Source of the DNA: Micromonospora cremea
GTDB taxonomy: Bacteria; Actinomycetota; Actinomycetes; Mycobacteriales; Micromonosporaceae
Length of the DNA: 64,000 bases
Direction: 5' to 3'
Assembly: GCF_900143515.1 (NCBI RefSeq)
Contig: NZ_FSQT01000002.1
Coordinates: 372,001-436,000 of the forward strand
Shown here: piece after piece, positions 1 through 7,026 of the stretch
Layout: each line of letters starts with the position of its first letter
Position numbering within the stretch: the first letter of the stretch is position 1
Position numbers and translations under genes: made by a program
Notes under the pieces: model-generated
Seen by the model: the letters and a program-made list of their open reading frames with translations, nothing else
Told to the model about the DNA's origin: nothing
The model's database searches: none

Positions 1-822
1 GGCGGGGCGCGCTGGGCGCTCTACGACGCCGAGCGCAACCGACGCGAGCTGGCCCGGTACGCGCTCTCCGCGGCCATCCCGGCCGCGTTGGAGCGGGGCG
101 AGTTCTACCTCGACTACCAGCCGCTGACCTCGCTTCGCGACGGCCGCCTGATCGGCGTGGAGGCGTTGGTCCGCTGGCGTCACCCGGAGCTGGGTGTGCT
201 GCGGCCGGACAGCTTCATCGGGCTGGCCGAGGAGACCGGGCTGATCGTGCAACTGGGCGGGTGGGTGCTGGCCGAGGCGTGCCGGGAGGCCGAGGCCTGG
301 TCGGCCGGCGGCACGGCCGCGCCGTTCGTGAGCGTCAACCTGGCGGTCCGGCAGGTGCACCGGCCCGGGCTGGTGCAGGAGGTACGCGCCCTGCTGCGGC
401 AGACCGGGCTGCCGCCGGAGCGGCTCCAGCTGGAGATCACCGAGAGCACGATGATGAGCACGGCCAAGGAGCCGGTGCGCGCCCTGCGGGTGCTGGCCGA
501 CCTCGGCGTGCGGATCGCCATCGACGATTTCGGCACCGGCTACAGCAACCTGGCGTACCTGCGGGACCTGCCGGTGACCGAGCTGAAGGTGGCCGGGGAG
601 TTCGTGGCCGGGCTGCGGTCGCCGTCGGTGGGGCGCACCGACGAGCGGATCCTCGCCTCGCTGGTCTCGCTGGCGCACGCGCTGGACCTGACGGTGACCG
701 CCGAGGGGGTGGAGACCGCCGGGCAGGCCGAGCGGCTCCGGGCGATCGGCTGTGACGCCGCCCAGGGCTGGCACTTCGGCCGACCGGCCCCCGCCGACCG
801 GATCCTGGCCCGCATCCGCTGA
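1..822 (+). CDS. EAL-domain cyclic-di-GMP phosphodiesterase (C-terminal part, 5' truncated by window edge)
   Basis: The frame is open back to base 1, so the gene starts outside the window; 273 residues are visible. The first ~30 residues look like the end of a GGDEF domain and its linker, so the full protein is probably a GGDEF-EAL protein. The EAL domain is complete: the signature EAL in 'VEALVRWRHP', Asn in 'SVNLAV', Glu in 'ITEST', the Asp pair in 'IDDFGTGYS', Lys in 'ELKV', Glu in 'AEGVE' and Gln in 'AAQGW'. These are the known metal- and substrate-binding positions, so hydrolysis of c-di-GMP to pGpG is likely. One oddity: the usual LKID loop reads LKVA, replacing an Asp next to the catalytic Lys. 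A membrane or PAS input domain may lie upstream, outside the window. Confidence 0.93.
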   Translation, partial: GGARWALYDAERNRRELARYALSAAIPAALERGEFYLDYQPLTSLRDGRLIGVEALVRWRHPELGVLRPDSFIGLAEETGLIVQLGGWVLAEACREAEAWSAGGTAAPFVSVNLAVRQVHRPGLVQEVRALLRQTGLPPERLQLEITESTMMSTAKEPVRALRVLADLGVRIAIDDFGTGYSNLAYLRDLPVTELKVAGEFVAGLRSPSVGRTDERILASLVSLAHALDLTVTAEGVETAGQAERLRAIGCDAAQGWHFGRPAPADRILARIR

Positions 823-857
823 CCCACCCTGCTGACCCGGGGCGCGGAACCAGGGCG

Positions 858-898
858 ATGGGTAGACACTGTCTACCCATCATGGTAGACAATGTCTA
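858..898. promoter_or_regulatory. Tandem TetR operators overlapping promoter and start codon
   Basis: A perfect 23-bp palindrome lies at 858-880 (arms ATGGGTAGACA and TGTCTACCCAT, one central base). A second site at 886-898 repeats its core, TAGACA-n-TGTCTA. The centres are 23 bp apart, about two helix turns. The left half-sites themselves can serve as -35 (TAGACA, 863-868) and -10 (TAGACA, 886-891) with a 17-bp spacer. That puts the transcription start near ATG 898, so a bound repressor would cover the promoter. Autoregulation is inferred. Confidence 0.75.
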
Positions 899-1479
899 TG
901 AGTACCGAGGCGAGCGTCCGGGCCCGACTGGTGGCCGCCGGGGTGGACCTGGTGCTGCGCGAGGGCCAGTCGGCGGTGTCACTGCGGGAGATCGCCCGCC
1001 GGGCCGGGGTGTCGCACGGCGCGCCGCGCCGCTACTTCCCCACCCACGTCGACCTGCTCTCGGCCATCGCCCGGGAGGGCTTCGCCGACCTCGCCGCCCG
1101 CGTCGAGCAGACACTGCGCGCCGCCGGCCCCGACCCGCGCGCCCGGCTCATCGCGCTCGGCCGGACGTACCTGGACTTCGCGGCGGCACACCGCGGCATG
1201 TTCGAGCTGATGTTCCGGCACGACCTGCTGGCCACCGGCCGGCTACAGCTGCGCGAGACGAGCCTGCCGCTGTTCGCCGTTCTGGCCGACCTGGTTGCTC
1301 AGGTACGCCGGCCGACCGACGCACCGGCCCCGGTGCTGGCCGGCGCGCTCTGGGCCAACCTGCACGGCATCGCCCAGCTCTGGGCCTGGGGCAGCCTGCC
1401 GCTGGCCACGGGCGCCACCGACGACGACGCTCTGCTGCACGCCGCACTCGACGCCCACCTCGGCCCGGCCCCCGACTGA
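892..1479 (+). CDS. TetR-family transcriptional regulator (WHG-type ligand domain)
   Basis: A 195-residue DNA-binding repressor. The N-terminal helix-turn-helix runs over about residues 10-55 ('SLREIARRAGVSHGAPRRYF'). The C-terminal part ('YLDFAAAHRGMFELMF') resembles the WHG-type ligand-binding domain found in many actinobacterial TetR proteins. ATG 892 and ATG 898 are both possible starts; 898 fits a leaderless transcript better. Two palindromic operators lie across the promoter, so it probably represses itself. It stands 28 bp before a PlsC-type acyltransferase on the same strand, which it likely co-regulates. The ligand is unknown. Confidence 0.92.
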   Translation: MSMSTEASVRARLVAAGVDLVLREGQSAVSLREIARRAGVSHGAPRRYFPTHVDLLSAIAREGFADLAARVEQTLRAAGPDPRARLIALGRTYLDFAAAHRGMFELMFRHDLLATGRLQLRETSLPLFAVLADLVAQVRRPTDAPAPVLAGALWANLHGIAQLWAWGSLPLATGATDDDALLHAALDAHLGPAPD

Positions 1480-1507
1480 ACCATCCACCCCCGCACCCGG
1501 AGGACAC

Positions 1508-2176
1508 GTGCCCCTGCTGTACGACCTCACCAAGCTGACCGTCGGCACCATGCTGCGGCTGGGCTGGCGGCCACGCGTGGAAGGGCTGGAACACCTGCCC
1601 CGGCGCGGCGGCGCGATCCTCGCCGGCAACCACCTCTCCGTCGCCGACGAGCTGTTCCTCGTCAACGTGACGCCCCGGCACGTCACCTTCTGGGCCAAGT
1701 CCGAGTACTTCAGTGGCCGCGGCCCGGGCGGCTGGCTCAACCGGCGGATCGTCGCCGGCATGGGCGCGATCCGGGTCGAGCGCGCCGGCGGGCGGGCGGC
1801 CCTCAGCGCCCTGGACGCCGCCGTGCCGGTGCTGCGCGCCGGCGGCCTGGTCGCCGTCTATCCCGAGGGCACCCGCTCCCCGGACGGGCGGCTCTACCGG
1901 GGCCGCGTCGGCATGACCCGGCTGGCCCGCGACGCCGGGGTGCCGATCATCCCGGTCGGCGTGCTCGGCACCGCCGAGGTGCTGCCCGTCGACGCGCGCC
2001 TGCCGCGCCGGCACCCGGTCACCCTGCGCTTCGGCCCGCCGATCCCGGTCGCCGGCCGGATCAACGGGCCACGCGACATCCGGACGGTCACCGACGAGGT
2101 GATGGCCGCGATCCAGCGGCTCACCGGCCAGGAGTACGTGCCCCGCTACGCCCCGCCCCGGTCGACGCCCAGCTGA
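1508..2176 (+). CDS. 1-acyl-sn-glycerol-3-phosphate acyltransferase (PlsC family)
   Basis: A 222-residue membrane-associated acyltransferase that would transfer an acyl chain onto a lysophospholipid or related acceptor. The HX4D catalytic motif is present in 'GNHLSVADELF', and the acceptor-binding block as 'VYPEGTRSPDG'. Start chosen at GTG 1508 because GGAGGA lies 5 nt upstream at 1499-1504; an open extension toward 1295 overlaps the TetR gene and lacks support. It is probably co-transcribed with the upstream TetR gene. M. tuberculosis Rv2182c is a related acyltransferase placed near pimB, which fits a role in phospholipid or phosphatidylinositol-mannoside metabolism, but the exact substrate cannot be read from sequence. 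Confidence 0.92.
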   Translation: MPLLYDLTKLTVGTMLRLGWRPRVEGLEHLPRRGGAILAGNHLSVADELFLVNVTPRHVTFWAKSEYFSGRGPGGWLNRRIVAGMGAIRVERAGGRAALSALDAAVPVLRAGGLVAVYPEGTRSPDGRLYRGRVGMTRLARDAGVPIIPVGVLGTAEVLPVDARLPRRHPVTLRFGPPIPVAGRINGPRDIRTVTDEVMAAIQRLTGQEYVPRYAPPRSTPS

Positions 2177-2190
2177 GGCACGGGCGGCGG

Positions 2191-3315
2191 TCAGCCGGCG
2201 AGCAGGGCGGCCATCCGCTGCGCCTGCGCCTCCCAGCGCCACTCCCGCTCCACCCACGCCCGACCTGCCGCGCCCAACTGCCGGGCCAGGTCCCGGTCGG
2301 CGAGCAGCCGGGCCACCCGGTCGGCGAGCTGGGCGACGTCACGGCCGCGGACCACGTAGCCGGTCTCCCCCTCGCGCACCGCGTCCGGCGCGCCCCCGGA
2401 GTCACCGGCCACCACCGGCAGGCCGGTCGCGGACGCCTCCAGGTAGACGATGCCCAGCCCCTCCACGTCCAGCCCGCGGTTGCGGGTGCGGCAGGGCATC
2501 GCGTAGACGTCGCCGGCCGCGTAGTGTGCCGGCAGCTCGGCGGCCGGCACCGAACCGGTGAAGACCACGTCCCGTTCCACCCCGGCCTGCCGGGCCAGCT
2601 TCTCCAGGGTCGCCCGGTACGGCCCGCCACCGACGATCAGCAGCGCCGCGTCGGGCACCCGGCGGCGGATCTCCGGCAGTGCCCGGATCAGCATGTCCTG
2701 CCCCTTGCGCGGCACCAGCCGCGACACACAGACCACCACCGGCCGGTCGGTCAGCCCCAGCCGGGCCCGGACGGGCTCGCCGTCCACCGTCGGGTGGTAG
2801 GTGTCCACGTCCACCCCGGGCGCCAGCCGGCGCAGGTCGGTCAGCCCGTCCAGCACACGGGCCAGCCGGACGCGGGTGTACTCGCCGAGGTAGGTGGTCA
2901 CGTCGACGCCCCGACCGATCCGGCGCAGCGCCGGCCGGGCGGCGGGCAGCGCCGCCCACCCGACCTCGTGGCCGTGGGTCTGCGCCACCACCCGGCGCAC
3001 CCCGGCCCGCCGCCGCAGGCCGGCGGCGAGCAGCCCGAGCGGGGCCGCCGCGCCGAACCACACCGTGTCGCAGTCGTACGCGCGAGCCAGCCGCGCCGCC
3101 CGACGGGCGATCAGCGGGGTGGGCAGCAGCACCCGGGTGCGTTCCCGGATCACCTCGAACGGCTGGTCGGCGTCGAACTTCGCCGCCCCGCGCCAGCTCG
3201 ACGCGTACACCACCACCGAGCCGGCCGGCTGACGCACCGCGAGGTTGTGCACGAAGGACTGGATCCCGCCCGGGCGGGGCGGGAAGTCGTTGGTGATCAG
3301 CAGCGTGCGGCTCAT
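2191..3315 (-). CDS. pimB: GT4 glycosyltransferase, PimB-type (phosphatidylinositol monomannoside mannosyltransferase)
   Basis: 374 residues with the two-Rossmann GT-B fold. The N-terminus 'LITNDFPPRPGGIQSFVHNL' closely matches mycobacterial PimB (Rv2188c). The C-terminal donor-binding half has the retaining GT4 E-x7-E motif (EGLGIVYLE). PimB uses GDP-mannose to add the second mannose to PIM1 on the cytoplasmic face of the membrane. It follows the M48 protease gene with a 4-bp ATGA overlap, so the two are translationally coupled. It converges with the acyltransferase gene across only 14 bp. Assignment to PIM synthesis rests on the N-terminal match and on gene order. Confidence 0.9.
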   Translation of the reverse strand: MSRTLLITNDFPPRPGGIQSFVHNLAVRQPAGSVVVYASSWRGAAKFDADQPFEVIRERTRVLLPTPLIARRAARLARAYDCDTVWFGAAAPLGLLAAGLRRRAGVRRVVAQTHGHEVGWAALPAARPALRRIGRGVDVTTYLGEYTRVRLARVLDGLTDLRRLAPGVDVDTYHPTVDGEPVRARLGLTDRPVVVCVSRLVPRKGQDMLIRALPEIRRRVPDAALLIVGGGPYRATLEKLARQAGVERDVVFTGSVPAAELPAHYAAGDVYAMPCRTRNRGLDVEGLGIVYLEASATGLPVVAGDSGGAPDAVREGETGYVVRGRDVAQLADRVARLLADRDLARQLGAAGRAWVEREWRWEAQAQRMAALLAG

Positions 3316-4571
3316 CGGCCGGCCTCCCGGGCGTACGCGCGGGCAGCGGCCATCCGCTCCACGGTGGACGGATGTGAGGCCGAGTAGAGGTACTCCCAGC
3401 GCGGCGGGTCGGGGTCGCCGAGGTTGACCGAGCCGAGGCGCCGCTGCATCGACTCGAAGGCGGCCGGGTCACGGGTGAGCGCGAGCGCGTGCGCGTCGGC
3501 CCGCGCCTCCACCCGCCGGGACATCAGCGCCTGCACCGGTGCGGCGACCAGCCCGGCCACCGTGACCAGGGCGACCAGCAACGGAAACGCGCGCGGGTGG
3601 GCGACCGACTCGACGCCGGCCATCCGCAGCAGCGGCCCCCACGAGCCGAGCAGGTAGAGCGCCACCACCGCGGCGGCGGCGCCGAGCGCCCCGGTCAGCG
3701 TGCCGGCCGCGACGTCCCGGTCCTTCGCGTGCCCCAACTCGTGCGCCACCACGGCGGTCACCTCGGCCGGGGTGGCCTCGCGCAGCAGCGTGTCGTAGAC
3801 CACCACCCGCCGGGTCGGCCCGAGACCGGAGACGTACGCGTTGACCGCCCTGGTGCGCCGGGACGCGTCGGCGACCAGCACGTCGCGGACCGGCACCCCG
3901 TCGCGGGCGGCCATGCTCATCAGCTCGGTGCGCAGCGGGCCCTGCTCCATCGGGGTGAACCGGTTGAACACCGGCTCCACCAGCACCGGCAGCACGAACG
4001 ACAGCAGCACCACCAGCAGGGCCGCGCCGGCCGCGCCGAGCGCCCACCACCAGCGCGGGGCGAGCCGGATGACCGCGTAGAACCCGAACAGCGCCACCGC
4101 GCCGATCACCGCGCTGACCGCGTACGACTTGAGCAGGTCGACCGCCCAGCCGCTCCAGCCGTTGGTGCTCAGGCCGTAGCGGGTGAGCACGCTCTGCCGC
4201 CAGGCGGCGAACGGGAGGGTGAGCAGGTCGGCGACGAGCACGACGGCCAGCCCGCCGAGCACCGCCTGCGCGGCCCAGTGCCCTCCGAACGGCCGGCCCA
4301 CCAGCTCGATCAGGCGGCTGCCCAGCGGGGTCAGCCCCAGCGCGAGGGCGACCAGCAGCCCGACGGCGAGCGCGGCGTAACCGCCGGGGCGCAGCGCGGC
4401 GCGGAACTCCCGCCCGCGGGCCACCTGCTCGGCGGGCAGGTCGCGCAGCGCGGCGAGCTGGTCGGCCCGGGGCGCCGGCGGCCGGTGCCACGGGATCAGC
4501 AGCGCGGCGGTCACCACCAGCGCGACGGTCAACCCGGCCAGGGTCAGCAGCGCCCAGCCGCGCGGGGTCAC
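3312..4571 (-). CDS. M48-family membrane zinc metallopeptidase (Ste24/HtpX-like)
   Basis: A 419-residue integral membrane protease. Hydrophobic helices occur near residues 7-27, 65-82, 100-122, 148-168, 177-200, 292-309 and 328-348. The zinc motif HELGH is at 277-281 and the downstream E-x3-D (E355, D359) supplies the third ligand, so catalysis should be intact. The domain order matches Ste24-type CAAX-protease relatives. In bacteria these enzymes take part in membrane-protein quality control; no prenylation substrate is implied here. The gene begins the two-gene unit with pimB. Confidence 0.9.
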   Translation of the reverse strand: MTPRGWALLTLAGLTVALVVTAALLIPWHRPPAPRADQLAALRDLPAEQVARGREFRAALRPGGYAALAVGLLVALALGLTPLGSRLIELVGRPFGGHWAAQAVLGGLAVVLVADLLTLPFAAWRQSVLTRYGLSTNGWSGWAVDLLKSYAVSAVIGAVALFGFYAVIRLAPRWWWALGAAGAALLVVLLSFVLPVLVEPVFNRFTPMEQGPLRTELMSMAARDGVPVRDVLVADASRRTRAVNAYVSGLGPTRRVVVYDTLLREATPAEVTAVVAHELGHAKDRDVAAGTLTGALGAAAAVVALYLLGSWGPLLRMAGVESVAHPRAFPLLVALVTVAGLVAAPVQALMSRRVEARADAHALALTRDPAAFESMQRRLGSVNLGDPDPPRWEYLYSASHPSTVERMAAARAYAREAGR

Positions 4572-4728
4572 CGGGACACCGCCGTGCTGGCCGCGCGGCG
4601 GGCTCTCCCGCCGCCGGCGGGCCCGCCGTCGTCGCGTCGTACCCCGCTCATCTGGCCGCTCCTCCCGCCGTGAGCGCCCATCCTATGGCCCACGCGGGCC
4701 CGCTCCCCGGCGCGGTGTCGTGCCGTGC

Positions 4729-4947
4729 TCAGGCGACCCGGCGGGCGGCGCGGCGGCGGGCGACACCTCGACGCGCGGGCGCGGCCAGCACCTCCACGTC
4801 GAAGCCGGCCCGGGCGAACACCTCGATCGTCTGGACCTCGGCGGCGGCCAGCCCGGCCGCCGGGGACGCCTCGTCGAACAGGGCGGTCACCAGGCAGCCG
4901 GAACAGCCGTCGCCCCGCTTCGCGCACCCGTCGCAGTCGATGAGCAT
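4729..4947 (-). CDS. Small Cys-rich conserved protein
   Basis: 72 residues from ATG 4947 (GTG 4950 is also possible). The N-terminus 'MLIDCDGCAKRGDGCSGC' holds four cysteines as CxxC-x6-CxxC, a likely zinc or Fe-S site; the C-terminal half ('VEVLAAPARRGVARRRAARR') is basic. Short proteins beginning MLIDCD-x-C occur widely in actinobacteria without known function. It lies 157 bp before the M48 gene on the same strand. The insertion-sequence remnant ends only 24 bp upstream of it, so its native promoter may have been displaced. Confidence 0.72.
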   Translation of the reverse strand: MLIDCDGCAKRGDGCSGCLVTALFDEASPAAGLAAAEVQTIEVFARAGFDVEVLAAPARRGVARRRAARRVA

Positions 4948-4967
4948 CACGCCTGCTTCCTAGTTAA

Positions 4968-4983
4968 TGCTCATTGCTGAGCA
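4968..4983. other. Short hairpin at the 3' end of tnpB
   Basis: TGCTCA (4968-4973) pairs with TGAGCA (4978-4983) around a 4-nt loop and overlaps the tnpB stop codon. In related elements the guide RNA scaffold is encoded at this end, so the hairpin could be part of it or of the element end. This is inference; no boundary repeat was identified. Confidence 0.35.
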
Positions 4984-6371
4984 GGTTGGATGATTCGCTC
5001 TCCGCCCGGGCGGGCCGGGATGGAGTCCGGGAGCGGCAGTCTGCTCCGGTGGCGATCGGCCCGCGCCTGCACTATCTGCCTCACCACACGATGCGGGGTA
5101 TGCAGGGTGATGTCGGGGTCACCATGTCGTCGCAGGACGTTGATCGCGGCGTTCACGTCGGCCTGCCACACCACCCCGCACAGGGTGCAGTGAAGCCGGT
5201 CCCCGGCGCGGCGGCCGAAGCAGCCGCAGCGGTGACAGACTTGTGAGGTGTAGGCGGCGTTGACGTGCACGAGCGCAGAACCTCTGCGCTCCGACACGTT
5301 CTTCAGCGCCTCCGCGGTGACTCCCTTGGTCCACGCGGCGAGACGCCGGTTGGTGTTCTTGCCCAGCGGTTTGCGCCCGGTGAACGTTTTGGTCAGGTCT
5401 TCGGCCACCACGACGGCGGCCTTGTTCACCACCTGGTGCACGGCGGTGAAGATCTCCGTGCGCACGCGCGCCTGATGACGGGCAGCCTGCCGGTCACGCT
5501 TGATCGTGCCGAGATTGTTCCTGGCGATCCGCTCGGCCTTCGCCCGGTCGCCGCGCCGGGCGGCATTGTTGGCGACCGAACGCACCTTCGCCCGACGGCG
5601 GTTGCGCTCCTTGATCCGATCAGCCTCGGCAGTCAACAGGTCACCCAGGTGACCGCCGTGGTGGTTGCCGTCGGAATCGGTCAGCGCCTCGGTGTAACCC
5701 TTGTCCACCCCGAGTGTCGCGGTGCCACACGGCCGCTGTGAGGTTTTCATGGTGGCGGCGTCGATCTGGTAGTGGATCTCTACGCGGTCGCCGCGCAGGA
5801 TCAGCCGCAGCGTGCCCGTCGGGGCGACAGCGGTGTTCAACGGGATGCGGACCATCTGGCGCCGCACCAGGCCGGGTACGGCCAGCCACAACCGCCCGCC
5901 CTCGTCAGCCCGGGTGTGATGCTGGTCCGCGCGCACCACGATCTGATTGTGGGTGCGGTTGTGCCCGCGCCGCCAGAGTGAGCGCATCTGCCGCGACAGG
6001 TACGGGTCGTTGGCCCACCGGTCAACCTTCAGCAGACCGAACAATCGTTTCAGCTCTGCCTGATCGCTGGTGCGGCGCCGGATGGCCCGGCGCACCTGCA
6101 CCTTCGCCGACTCGCGGGTCGCGGCGATGTCGGCCATCGCGTCGCGAACGGTCTCCTTCCAGGCGTTGGCCAACACCCCGAACTGGTGGTGGGTGCCGTT
6201 GGCCAGCCACCGGTCGCGGACCTGGCGGTCGGTGAGTCCAACTCCGCTGACCGACCCGTAGCGCTGCCACACCTCGGAGCGCACCCGCCCCAGCCGCCGG
6301 GCCTGCTCCATGAGCGCACGGTGCTTACCGGCGTTGAGGCGGTGCGAGTAGGCGATCCGCGTCGTCGTCAC
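4971..6371 (-). CDS. tnpB: TnpB-type RNA-guided nuclease of an IS607-like element
   Basis: A 466-residue OrfB/TnpB protein. The RuvC-like nuclease residues are all present: D223 in 'LGVDKG', E324 in 'VAEDLT' and D405 in 'QADVNAAINV'. The zinc finger is formed by C379, C382, C395 and C398. A basic N-terminal region (residues 1-200) would bind RNA and DNA. TnpB proteins are guided by an omega RNA from the element's 3' end and cut DNA at the vacated donor site; they do not themselves transpose the element. The gene overlaps the truncated tnpA by 4 bp (ATGA), the normal IS607 arrangement. The reading frame is undamaged although its recombinase partner is broken. Confidence 0.92.
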   Translation of the reverse strand: MTTTRIAYSHRLNAGKHRALMEQARRLGRVRSEVWQRYGSVSGVGLTDRQVRDRWLANGTHHQFGVLANAWKETVRDAMADIAATRESAKVQVRRAIRRRTSDQAELKRLFGLLKVDRWANDPYLSRQMRSLWRRGHNRTHNQIVVRADQHHTRADEGGRLWLAVPGLVRRQMVRIPLNTAVAPTGTLRLILRGDRVEIHYQIDAATMKTSQRPCGTATLGVDKGYTEALTDSDGNHHGGHLGDLLTAEADRIKERNRRRAKVRSVANNAARRGDRAKAERIARNNLGTIKRDRQAARHQARVRTEIFTAVHQVVNKAAVVVAEDLTKTFTGRKPLGKNTNRRLAAWTKGVTAEALKNVSERRGSALVHVNAAYTSQVCHRCGCFGRRAGDRLHCTLCGVVWQADVNAAINVLRRHGDPDITLHTPHRVVRQIVQARADRHRSRLPLPDSIPARPGGERIIQPAQQ

Positions 6372-6598
6372 GCCGACCCCTCAGTCAAGTCCGCCGCCTT
6401 GAGCTGCTTCTCGTAGCTGCGCAGCCCATACAGGCGGCCGGAGAAGGTGTCCACGACAGCCAGCAGGTCCTGCACCATCTCCTCCCGCGGCGACCAGGAC
6501 TCCTGACTGGCGACAATAATGGCGCAGCCAGCGACCCGGGCCTCGTGGGCGAGGTAGTCGAAGCCGAAGCGAGCCAGCCGGTCCTGGTGGGCGATCAC
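6368..6598 (-). pseudogene. IS607-type serine recombinase TnpA, C-terminal fragment
   Basis: 76 residues matching only the last part of an IS607 TnpA ('IAHQDRLARFGFDYL' and the 'YGLRSYEKQLKA' tail). The N-terminal MerR-like helix-turn-helix and the catalytic serine are missing. Upstream codons still read R-R-C in frame and then meet a TAG at 6608-6610, so the gene is truncated there. It cannot make an active recombinase, so the element is probably immobile unless helped in trans. Confidence 0.85.
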
Positions 6599-6656
6599 AC
6601 ATCGACGCTAGACACCGGGTACGACAGAAACCCAGACAACCGCCCCGACCGGCCGA

Positions 6657-6731
6657 GATCGACTCCAGGTCAGCGATATCGGGGTATCCCGACCGGCCGG
6701 ACACAGCGACATCGCCGACCTCGTGTCGATC
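6657..6731. repeat. 75-bp GATC-bounded palindromic repeat, copy 1
   Basis: Starts with GATCGAC and ends with GTCGATC. The arms pair imperfectly along most of their length around a centre near 6694 (ACCGGCCGG). It shares its length and the landmarks CGATRTYG and GTATCCCG with the copy at 22726-22800. The unit resembles a REP or small MITE-like element with no coding capacity. Confidence 0.7.
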
Positions 6732-6917
6732 ACACGAAGGAGAGCGCTGCTCACTTGGCAACCGGCCAGACCCGCGCTTTGGCGCGGCCGAGCCAGCGAT
6801 CAACCGCGTCCCAGCGGGCCACACCCGCGCCGAACAGCCGAGCCGTTCAAGTGTCCGAGTCAGCTGATCTGGATCGGGGAACGTCTTCACGATCCAATGC
6901 GGCGGGCCCCACTCCCT

Positions 6918-6990
6918 GATCGACACCGTTTCGGCGATGTCGCAGTGTCCCGGGCGAGGATGGCCCGGTGTCAGCGATCTGGAGTCGATC
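6918..6990. repeat. 73-bp GATC-bounded palindromic repeat, copy 2
   Basis: Starts GATCGACACC and ends GGAGTCGATC. The left arm keeps the family core (TTTCGGCGATGTCGCAG, then TCCCGGGC); the right arm is shorter by several bases than in the other copies. Confidence 0.65.
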
Positions 6991-7026
6991 ATGCTTTAGC
7001 GCCCGGCGCGGGACGGCCAGACACGG

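Larger units (their letters stand above)
6599..7026. other. 428-bp non-coding region between IS remnant and NYN gene
   Basis: No convincing gene. It holds two long imperfect palindromes (6657-6731 and 6918-6990). Between them, around 6799-6880, is weak similarity to their right arms (for example GTGTCCGAGTCAGC), perhaps a third decayed copy. Confidence 0.6.

Noticed and set aside
1295..1507. N-terminal extension of the PlsC acyltransferase
   Set aside because: It overlaps the end of the TetR gene in another frame, and GTG 1508 has an excellent ribosome-binding site.
6381..6992. A 203-codon minus-strand frame upstream of tnpB
   Set aside because: It runs out of frame through the TnpA fragment and both palindromic repeats, and has no domain similarity.
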